Below, piece by piece: positions 13,033 to 23,285 of a DNA stretch of 64,000 bases; within the stretch, counting starts at the first letter, position 1; each line of letters starts with the position of its first letter. The notes beneath the pieces are model-generated. The model searched no databases. It was not told the origin of the DNA and saw nothing but the letters and a program-made list of their open reading frames with translations. A program made the position numbers and the translations under genes. Source of the stretch: Albula goreensis. Its lineage: Eukaryota; Chordata; Actinopteri; Albuliformes; Albulidae. The stretch spans positions 25,884,906 to 25,948,905 of the forward strand of contig CM040745.1 of assembly GCA_022829145.1 (NCBI GenBank), in the 5' to 3' direction.

Positions 13033-16000
13033 CCCTATCCCGCCATCACAAGATACAAATGAAGACGTTCAGATGTGCGCTGTGTGTAACACTCAATCCC
13101 CTCTGAATGCTGTCAAGAACACAGCGCTTTATGGACTTAAAATAAATCTTGCGCTAATCTATTGAATACCTGACACAGGGAACCCAAGGTTTGCAGGCAC
13201 TTAGCTGAGTAGCATAGAGAAAGCTGTACATTATTTATATACACTAATGGTACTGCGATGCTCCCTGTGTGAATCAGTGACAGCCCAATCTGCTAAAATA
13301 GCTACAGCTGGAACAAAAGTGATACATTTTCCTGGGTTTTACTGTTCTAACTGGCTGATCAATTAGAGTCACTTCTTGTCGAGTTAATGCTTTATCTGAG
13401 ATTATGCTTTTTAAAAAGGGATTAAAGGATGCAATGTGTGGCTTCCTTTTGCCAAAAAGATAAAGTATTCATGTTGTAGAAATTGTAAGTAAATGATAGC
13501 AGCTTACACTCAGCAGATATCATGTCATGATAACAATAGTGTATTGGAAGTCTTATTCGACATATGCTGTATAGTGCTTCAGGTGAGGCATTTAAATGCA
13601 GCTCTCTTAAGATGCCTGTTTGTTGAAGTGAAAATTATCATAAACAGTAAAGTAGCCTATCTATCTATTGCCTATGTGTCTATGGAAATATTTTAAATTT
13701 TATGTCCAGATATTTTAGTCATCAGGTGCTGGCCTTGTTTCAAATTCAAAAGCAGAGTGTTGTCAGTGAGGTAAAAACACCACATAAATATTTTTCAGGT
13801 TGAAGCAATACACATTGTTTTTCTATTTCTTCACCTCCCATCCAAGTAAATAAACATACGGCCAGTTTCCATGAGGCCATCCGCAGCTGTACCTCAGAAA
13901 GGCTCTTTCAGCATGGGCTTTTCCAGCTAGCAGACATACCTGAGTATGGATGACATGGGAAGATTTCCTACTCATCACAAGGTATGGCCAGGTTTTAAAA
14001 TGAGTTGAAATGTAAATGTACAAAAAGGTTTTTGTATAATGATGGAGGTACAGGGCAAGCAGGGGGTTAAAAATGATTAACTGTGATAGAATTTAATGTT
14101 GATTGTTTCATATTCTTTCATTAGTTCATCCTTTTCCAGTTCATAGATTGTATGTAAAATATAAAATGTAACAACATTCATTTAAAAACAAGATTTACCA
14201 CTATGTTCCTGCATTCCACATTGCCAGTATATTTACAGAAGGCTATTCAGTAGATTCTAAAAACTATGGGCTTCATGATGTGAACACGATTAAATTACCT
14301 TGGTATATTACCACTTGTACGCCATTAATGAATAAAGCTACCCATAATATTGTTATGATCACCTCATTCGCATCAGTGCTTTAACCTGACTTTATGTTTT
14401 TAAGAAATGAGTTGAGGGTTTGGAAGCCTCAAATGTGAGTAAGTATTGTTGTTTTTATCATTGTTTGAAACATGGAGAGCAAAACCACTTTTCAGTTAAC
14501 ACTTGCATGTGCAAAAAAGAGTAGAAGAGGTTTATTTCCAGCTTTTTATTAACAACGGAAAGCATGATTTGTCCCAGTTTTGCCTTTTGAAAAGGTGATA
14601 CTCAATAAGAAGCTAAATATTTTTGATTAATTCAGGTATAAGATTGTAAGATGACCTGTTACTGACAGGAATGGACATTTTTTTGAACGTCTTTCCTCAG
14701 TCGCTACCAACCAGACAATTAATTTCTGACCCTGTAAAGATGGACATTACAAATTAATACATCAAGCCAGTTGAAAATAAATTAGGCTCTCATTTACAGA
14801 TCAGTGTTGCTTTGAAAATGCTACGGTGGGTTGTTTTTCCATACAGCTTTCACATGTCTAGACCACCCCCGCCCCACAATTTTGTGTGGTGATGTTTAGG
14901 ACAAGCTGCTCAAATCCAAACGGAATATGATGAAAACATCCAAGCTGTTGTTCAACATTACACTAGATGAAATTCAAAAGCCTTCGAAGAACAATGTACA
15001 ATTTATCCATTCTCCAGACAACAAGCTTTGTTTCCCAAGATTCCAAAGGTGTTAATTTTTATTTTTTGTTAATGTTAGACATTGTATTATTTAAATTTGT
15101 TGACATATATGTTTGCACACATCTGATTCAGATGATTTAGGCCTATGCATTCCTACCTACACAAGCACAGTATATAGCATTATGTACAGGGATAAAATAT
15201 CTGAAAACAATCAAAAGTCATAATGTGGTAACAGAAAATTATTATTTTTATCAGAAAAACCCATGTAGCATGCCACATGTACACATTTTCCTGCAAATTG
15301 GACTGTATTACACACTGTCAGATTTCCTCTCATACATTTTGTAAGAGAGACAACATTTTAGAGCATTGTACTCATTACAAATGAAAGGTTCTGGGGCACT
15401 TTTAAAGTAAGAATGGCCTGTGGAATCACTGATATATGCATGTGTGAGGCTTTGCAAAGGTACATTTTGTGTGCAGAGAGTAGAGACAGATAAAGGTTTA
15501 AAAATCCTGCTGAACCATGATTCAGGTCTGAAAACTCTCATGCCATTGAAAATATTGGTAATTTGATTTTTCCTAAAATTATTTTCCATGTGTCATAATG
15601 TATGTGTATGGACATATTACAGTGATGTAATAAATATTATATTTGTGAAGTTATTTACCAAATAAGGTGGCATTACTCATCCAATTAGTCCTCCTCAGTC
15701 ATTGGTTCCATCTTATGAGTGTTTATAAGGTGAGGTTAGAAAGTAGGTTTGGCTGGTGCAGACCTCTACTCATCACAGATGAATGTTCTGAAACACATTG
15801 AATGAAGACAATGGCGTCAGACATCGCTCACATGTTCATCTGTCTCAGACCACCAGTGGGTAGATGGATTTTGGTCTCATAAGGGAAGCCCCAAACACAA
15901 TAGCAATGCTCATAAGGACCTGCAAAAGCCTAGCCTGAAAATACATGAAACCGAGCAGTTTGATTTGATTTGGACAACAACAGGATACAGTTTACCCTTG

Positions 16001-16425
16001 ATCTCTCTCTGAAAAAATTGGACTTGAAAACAGAGCATTGCAGGTGCATATCAAGATGGGACATTGCTGTTCTTGCTATATCATTGCCAATATTTTTTTA
16101 TACATCCATTCAGCTAATTAATCATTAATATAAAGTGAGCCAATCAGGGATCCAGAAAAATTACACCTCATAAAAAATGTATCCACTCGAAAAAAAAAAG
16201 TGTAAAACACATAGCAGAATAGAGAATGCTTGAACAAGAGAATGCTTGAGGAGACAGAGAGTGACTTGCATCCTTAATTCTCAACTCATATTACTATTAG
16301 CTTTTGTAATAAATAAAGCATTGGCTCAGATTCTATGCTGTCCATGTTTAAATTCAATATAATAATCATTATTAGGGAGAACTCACTCATTGATAACATA
16401 TTTCTTCATTAATTGTTCAGATATT

Positions 16426-16472
16426 ACCATTTAATTAGATTTATTTAATTAAATACCACCATTTAATTAGAT
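16426..16472. promoter_or_regulatory. Cluster of TAATTA homeodomain-type sites
   Basis: The 15-mer ACCATTTAATTAGAT occurs exactly twice (16426-16440 and 16458-16472), 32 bp apart, with a third TTTAATTAAA palindrome between the copies. Three TAATTA cores in 47 bp fit a binding cluster for Antp/paired-class or LIM homeodomain proteins. AT-rich background makes single sites common, but the repeated 15-mer is less expected. Function is inferred. Confidence 0.3.
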
Positions 16473-19399
16473 GGCTTGAGGTTCTTATTGGTAGTCCATG
16501 ATGTATATTGAAATTCATTGGAGTCATATTCTGAATTTTCATGTTGTGAGGATTACCTCAAAACAACTTTCTGTGAATCTTTAGCAGCTAATATGTAACG
16601 AACCATGCAGAGTGTTTTCATTAATAGCAGAATATCTCCTTATCTGGAAACAAATCAGTGAGACAAAAATCATGGAGAATATGAGCCAGATAAGTCTTTG
16701 TAGGAAGGAACTATTCCTCAGGAATAAATGTTTGCTTATGCTGTGTGCCTGAATGTTTGAGTGTGAATTGCGGTGGCTGAATCACATGATTCTCCCTATT
16801 GCAATTTATTGACATGCCATCTGCTTCCAAGTAATATAATATGGAAACACAAGCTCAATCTGTAAAACTGTCACATCAATAGACATGCATATTTACATTG
16901 CAGTATGTTTACAATCTAAAGAGGCTTTTCACTTTTTCTGCCCTTACAAGGAAACATTCACTTTCTGTCCGACATCCTACTGTAGGCCCCGAGGGATGCA
17001 CATAAAAGTATTGTGGAAAAAAAAGCCAAAACGGTGACAGGTGCTGGCCCCTAATATTCACCCAGAGAACAGTACTGCCTGCAGTAAGAGAGTCTGGAAC
17101 AGTATGCGAATGGTGCAACGGGATGTCTTTTAAGTTTTCATGCGCTCTAATGGAAACAACATGACAACACTAATGACACATGAAAGGTGTAGGGAGTTGT
17201 GGCAAAAATGTTCTGTTCATTTTCCAAACCTTTACTGGCAAACATAAAATCTAATGAGCTTTTATTATTAGTAGAAATGGTCAGCATCTGTGAGGGGTTT
17301 TACAGTCATCTCATTAGCTCATAAACATTTCTCATATTCAGTTACAGGTCTGGTCTGAAGATGTACTCTTTTTCATTGTTTATTATATTAACATTGCCAA
17401 AGACTCAGAAAAGGCACGATTCATATTGTCACTGGCAGTTTAAGAAGTGTTTTTTTTTTTTTTGGCAAAGTACCATTTTACCACATTTCACGTGTGAGGA
17501 AATCGACAGAGAAAAAAGGCTCCTAAGAGACTCCAGTGGAAAATGGAGTTTATCTATTTAAACTTTGCACATCTGAGCTTGAGCAGTACTACAACCCCAC
17601 TGTGACCACGTTTCCCTGATGAGTTGACAAACGTACTTTCACCCCATTGGGAATAAGGAGGATGTGAATGTCATCCACTATGGTTCAAACACACTATGGT
17701 CAGCTAGTGACTACAGGTCTACGGTAGATGGCTCTTATAATTAATATGTTTTCCTGTTGTACTATGCTTACAGTATGTAAAATCATCACTTCCTTTTGGG
17801 TAAAGCACAGATTTTTGCAGAGCTCACGGCTCAAATTCAGGGTGCACAGCAATGGGTCAGGAGGCATACCTGAATAAGCAAGAAAAAAACAAGAGTTCAT
17901 GCATTGCTTAATTTAATTAAAAATAGCAATACAAACGGACTCATAATCAAAGTGTGAATACGCAGCTGTTTTGGGAGAATAGTGTGCACAGATCAGTGAC
18001 ATTGGGGATATGCATAAACCTGTAATGTCTAGAGAAGCTTCCAAAGTTGTTTTTATCAGCCAATTAAAAAATGAACCATGCATAAAAATAATTCCCTGGT
18101 CAAACCAGAAATTGTAGGCAGAGAGAGAAAAAAAACAATAAAACCTGTCTTGTTTTTTTTCATCCAGTGATATTTAATATGTAGATGGAAATGCTGACAA
18201 TAAATGATGTAAAACCTAGTAACAATTTGTAGCTTCCAGTGTCGTTGTGCATAGGGTACAGTGTGGTGGCAGTGACTCCACATGTTGGGCTGTGCTACAG
18301 CAGCAATGCTGACCATGGTGTTGAGATTGTTGATTGTCTACCTTAATTACAACTCTTTTCATATAGCTTCAGCTTCAAATGACCAATTGTCTTGAAAATC
18401 TGCAATCAATGATACACTAGTCATACTTATTTATTTTAGGTGCTGCAATTATATGTTTCTCACTTCCTAACTGCCTAACACCACACATTGCAAGATGTTG
18501 CATTCCCACATCCCTTTAATTACATGTTAATCAGAAGCTAGTGGTGGAAAACATACCAGAATATGTTTTATGCATCATAAAACAGCAGAATCTTCTTCTA
18601 TCACATTTAGCCCTAGGTATGTATGCAGTTCCATGTATAGTATATAAGTTTTATACTTATAGCAACTGAGTTTTTTTTTACAAATACAGTATTTTTCTTT
18701 TTAAAGTATCTGTCCATTAGGACATTTGCGTTTGCATATTGAAGCCTAACAAAAGAACCCCTCTTAATTTAAAACAATTGCGGTAAACATGCTTTTAACC
18801 TGGACTATCAATAATGACAATATTTATATTTGCAACATGTAAAACAGAAAATGAAAACCACTTCAGATCTTATACTTCAGACATTATGAACGCATGGATG
18901 TATACAGTGTTGTATTTTCTGCATATTGTCACATTGCATTGATATTATAAATGGATGCTTCTGATGCAAAGCAGTCATGTAATCTGTTTCTATTCTGTTT
19001 ATCTATTATTATGTGTTATGTTCTGTGTCAGTATGTAGTTTAATATGTACTGACTTTTTTTCAATGGCCTCAGATTTACTGAAACATATTAAACTACATC
19101 TATATATGCATGGAAAAGTAACTAAATACAGCCTACACTTCTAAGCCAACAGACATTTTGCTCAGACTGTATTTTATAGCTGGCAAATTCCCAGTGCCAT
19201 TACAGTGCACATGTTGTGTTTTTCTCGATGGAGAAAAAGAGAGGGAATAATATCATTTGAACAGACTTAATCAATTAATTACGCCTATAGGAAAAAAACA
19301 CAGAGCAATATTATTTAGAAAATAAATATGATTATGGCATCTCTGATCATTACTTGATAGAACAAGCTGACATGCAAACTCTATTAAGCTGTCTTCAAA

Positions 19400-19960
19400 T
19401 ATGCAAAATGATATGATTTTACAATGATTACATATTCACTTCACAGCTGGCTGGCTTTATGCATCTCCATTTGTCATTGACTATTGTGTCCAATTATATG
19501 ATTAGCTTTGAAAACTGCAGCTCTTTGAGAACCCTTATGTGTTACATTGCACTGAGTGATTCACAAACAAAGTCATTACAACATGTATTCACACATATCA
19601 AATAACAAACAGATGGTCATTGTACACGCTGGCTGATTTGTTTTCAGCACGGGTGGCAGAAAAAAGGTATTTTTTACTTAGCTTTGTTTAATGCTGACGT
19701 TTTTTATTCCCAGAGAGCAGCAGCTGGTTGCCGAGCTTTTAAATCTGCTCATATGAAAGACAATCTTGTTTTCATTAATTCCTGCACAATAAAAGCTCTT
19801 GAAGATTTAAAATTAGCAAGAAAGCTTACAGATAATTTATCATCTCTTGCAAGACTGGACAGGATATTTCATGTTTTAATGTCAATAACCACCTGGGGTC
19901 TGATTGCTATTACTGTATGTAGAGTACAGGAAATTCTGGAGTATACACTGAAATAACTAT
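19400..19960. other. Candidate conserved non-coding block
   Basis: The stretch lacks simple repeats and carries dense homeodomain-like and E-box motifs (CAGCTGG twice, CATTAATTCC, GTCATTGACTATTG). A 90-codon + strand frame at 19684-19956 shows no recognisable family, starts without context that decides it, and is not flanked by clear splice sites. I favour an enhancer-like element over an exon; composition alone cannot settle it. Confidence 0.25.
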
Positions 19961-22042
19961 GACCCAGTTGCTAATGACAAATTATTAATCCAGTGTGAAA
20001 TTTATAAAAGTCATTTTGGCACAAACAGCTGAAATCCTGTAAAACAGCAAGACGGTTTGTAATATTTGAATAGTGTGAGCATGTAAAGTAAAAATTACTT
20101 CCATATCAAATACATATGTTTACTCTTGGTTGTGTTTTATTATAGGTCAGCTTTACCAAAATGTACATTTTTTTTGTTATTGCACAAGAAACGACACACG
20201 AATGTCCATATGCTTTCATTTGAGTTGGTTGTTAATTTTTACAGTGTTTATTCGCCACAGCTGAGATATCTTCAGTATTCACATTGACTACATTGTTAAA
20301 TAGTGGAAAAAGGAAAAAAATACACTTGGATTATGTGTCAAGCCTGCCTCATTCAGGCAGCCTCATATATGCCTGGTGACAACTGGTGCCTCTGTAAGTA
20401 TGTGTAAGACATGCAGGAGCAGTTTCAGACATCCAGCAGCATGGCTGGGTAACCCACTTTTCCCTTTGGCAATTAGAAACACTTTCTATGCACTGACTGA
20501 GTGGATAGTTCACCTGCTGATTTTGGTTGGTCAGTGTTTCTCAGATAAGACCATGGATGTCACCAAGCATTTTGCAAGGCCAGTGTGACACAAAGCTGAT
20601 AGGAAGCTACAGAAATAAGACTACTGCACTGAAGGATGTATCAGCTGCTGAACCAGAGAAAGTGAGAGAGCTGGTGGAAAGGGAGCATGAGAAAGGTTTC
20701 ATGTCAACAGACCCTTCACAAATGACTCCATCAAAAGAATCAGTCAGTTATAGCTATACCCTCCCCCACAGAGCTGACCTCTCTATAATATTTCCAATAC
20801 TAAAATGCAGATTTAGAACCATATAAGGCTGATGCTCATAAAATGAATGCAAGTATAACTATTCACCATGTAAAATAAAAGCTATGTCTATGTATACAGT
20901 AAAAAGTGGTGAATATGACGTTGACTGCATAGGTAGAGCTACGGGTGCTTTAAAAAAGGCAGCCAAACGTTTAATTTGTGAACTAAGAAATGTATTTTAA
21001 ACCATCACACTATATTTGTATGTCGCATTCAAAGATTTTAAGTTAATTTCATGCAACTTCACTGTAGACTTAAAATTAAAAAGTTTGGCTTTTACTTTCA
21101 TTCAGACCCTACAAAAACAAACACAAATCACATATGGTCTTTGTCCAGTGGCAAAACCATACATGGTGAAAATGCTCTGAAATATACTGCACTCCTACAG
21201 TGCTCTTTGAAATAATAAAATGTTCTGCATCTTCACATTTAAATGCATTTCTCTTCTTTCAACAAAATAGCTAATTTGTGGCTCTTGTCTCACCTTTGCA
21301 AATCTGCCTCAACAACTTAAATAAATGCTATTATTTTATCTTCCACATCACATACAGTTACAAAGGATGCCCTGGAGACTGTAGTTAGACTACAATAGAC
21401 CCTATAAAATCCATAAAAACCTCTCCCCCAAGACACATCACTTCAATGCCTACAGCAGTTACCTTTGAAAATTATAGCACATAGATCACCAGATTTTTCT
21501 TCTGCCAAAATAATATTCTCCTTCCCAAACTATTTTCACTTTTTACCAAAATGCTCAGCAATCAGACTGTCATAAGTGACCATTTGCCATGGTAATAAAA
21601 TCTTATATCCTGATCTCCCAATTCAAAAACAGATGTGGTCTGATGTATCTCCTTTGTACATGTATTCACATCTGGGAAACTTTTCCTTACAGCCATCAAA
21701 GCTGCACTGCTTCTCTGTTACATTCAAATGCAGATAAAAGCAAATATTACTCTTTCCAAGTCAGTTCAGCAACCATTGAAGATTTCCAACTGTCAGCACT
21801 GTGCCATAATCCTTAAGGACATACTAGTGTAGTAAGGAGAGTACTACAGTATTCCCTTACCCACCACATTGCCACATTCACTTCTGCCTTAAGTCTTTGG
21901 CTTCCCTTAGCAATTCTCTGTGTCCACATGTAATGCCATACTTTCAGTTTCTGATTTTTCTCCCTATCTTGACTCACATAGCAATATTTCAGGATTTGCA
22001 CAGGAGCCAACAGAATATTCCTGTTATAAAAATGAAGACAAC

Positions 22043-22100
22043 GAGGCAGGCAGGCAGACAGATAGACAGACAGATAGACAGACAGGCAGACAGACAGACA

Positions 22101-22141
<41 letters not shown>

Positions 22142-22158
22142 ACAGACAGACAGATAGA
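22043..22158. repeat. (AGGC/AGAC/AGAT)n tetranucleotide array
   Basis: About 116 bp of AGGC, AGAC and AGAT units with a central run of about ten pure AGGC units. This low-complexity array generates long artefactual frames in several phases (Gly-Arg-Gln on +, Cys-Leu-Pro-Ala on -). It is likely length-polymorphic. Confidence 0.95.
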
Positions 22159-22170
22159 TTGTATTCTGTG

Positions 22171-22423
22171 ATCATATAGTTCCATCTAGTGGACACAATA
22201 AAACAACAGCGAGAACTCATCAGTTGAGGCCTGAGTGTTTTCATGGAAGGAAGAGCCCTCGTGCATGACATTTTGTAGGGGTGAAAGGGCACCTAGGCAG
22301 GAAAGAAGGAAGTGCCTCACTGATTCAAATGCGATTTATACTATTAGAGCGTACATAAAGCACTGAAGGTGACGAGGATGGCGAATGCAGTCATATGCTG
22401 CCATCTAATGGACACGATTAAAA
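22171..22423. repeat. Two imperfect copies of a ~33-bp motif
   Basis: Positions about 22171-22203 and 22390-22423 carry related sequences with the shared core CCATCTA(G/A)TGGACAC followed by an A-rich tail. Read on the - strand, the core becomes GTCCA(C/T)TAGATGG, which resembles the CTCF core. The copies are about 220 bp apart and lie about 850 to 1080 bp upstream of UBAC2 exon 1. Confidence 0.45.
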
Positions 22424-22980
22424 GGAACTCGGAATAATTAGCTTATGTGTGTTCGTGTACATTTATGTATCTATTTTATTTAGTTGGATAGTCATAGAAT
22501 CCATGACATTTGTTCTTCGTGCCATACCTAAATTTATATTTTGGTTTAAGGACATATCTACTTACTTACTGATTTAAAAACTGCGGTTTTGCACTTATAT
22601 GAATATCTCGTTTCAAAATAGCAAAAGGTGATGGTACACATTTTTAAAACGGGTCCTGTCTCAAAATTGAACATGCAGCCTATCCTTTTTAATTACACAT
22701 CAAAATATGTGACACCATATTGAGATTATAACAGTTATCATCATCACACTAAACATCATAAATGTTGAAGTAACCAAGCAGTGAACTACAAGAAATGTAC
22801 GTTTTTATTCAGAATTAATCTAACATATAGTTGCATACATTACGTTTTGAATTTGATTCACTTTAATTAAAATCGCCCGTGCAAGCATAAAAATATGCCA
22901 GTTCGGATGCGGCTTCAAAGGAAAGATCGCCAAACTGAAAGAAACGTGATATTATAGGGAATACATTCACAGAGCAGATT

Positions 22981-23254
22981 ATACATGTCTCTTTGTCAGT
23001 GTTTTTAACGTAGTGCCTTGCTATTTGCGGGAGAAAACGTCACCTCGTCAAACTTGTAGTGCTGAGAAGGCGTGCAAATGAATTTTGGACCTCCTCGCTT
23101 GCTCTCGTAGATACCCTTTCCCCTCTTCACCCTTTATGGATTTTTTTACTTTAACTTTTATTATAAGTTTTTGTTCTTCTTTCTTAGTGCCTTTGTACCT
23201 ACCGACACTGCAGTTCACAGCACAGGAAGATTTGCTTTTTATTTTCTCTGCGAC
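22981..23254 (+). promoter_or_regulatory. UBAC2: Inferred UBAC2 promoter and 5' UTR
   Basis: This is the sequence directly 5' of the UBAC2 start codon. It is somewhat richer in CpG than its surroundings and includes ACGTCACCTCGTCA at 23037-23050, two CRE/ATF-like half-sites. No TATA box stands out, as expected for a housekeeping promoter. The transcription start and 5' UTR boundary cannot be fixed from sequence; an 80-residue-scale frame starting at 23085 overlaps this zone but is not in the UBAC2 frame. Confidence 0.4.
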
Positions 23255-23285
23255 ATGTTCACGACCACTGGCTCGCGGGGACTAT
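23255..23285 (+). CDS. UBAC2: UBAC2 coding exon 1
   Basis: It encodes MFTTTGSRGL plus the first base of Tyr11. The ATG is chosen because MFT-TGS-GLYKAP matches the conserved vertebrate N-terminus. The donor is T|GTAAGT, and the exon ends in phase 1. Confidence 0.93.

Larger units (their letters stand above)
1..22980. other. Non-coding region upstream of UBAC2
   Basis: I see no exon with recognisable protein similarity on either strand in these 23 kb. The open frames present are short (mostly under 110 codons), lack family motifs and look like chance frames in AT-rich DNA. The stretch holds simple repeats and several richer-complexity blocks (about 9180-10450, 12950-13480 and 19400-19960) that look like candidate conserved non-coding elements. 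In mammals the gene 5' of UBAC2 is DOCK9, but I could not recognise any DOCK9 exon here. A regulatory gene desert is an inference, not shown. Confidence 0.55.

Noticed and set aside
21813..22292. A 159-codon - strand frame with Cys-Leu-Pro-Ala repeats, and matching + strand Gly-Arg-Gln frames
   Set aside because: These are translations of the tetranucleotide microsatellite at 22043-22158.
1..22980. Possible DOCK9 exons, expected upstream by mammalian synteny
   Set aside because: I looked for recognisable DOCK-family peptides with splice sites on the - strand and found none.
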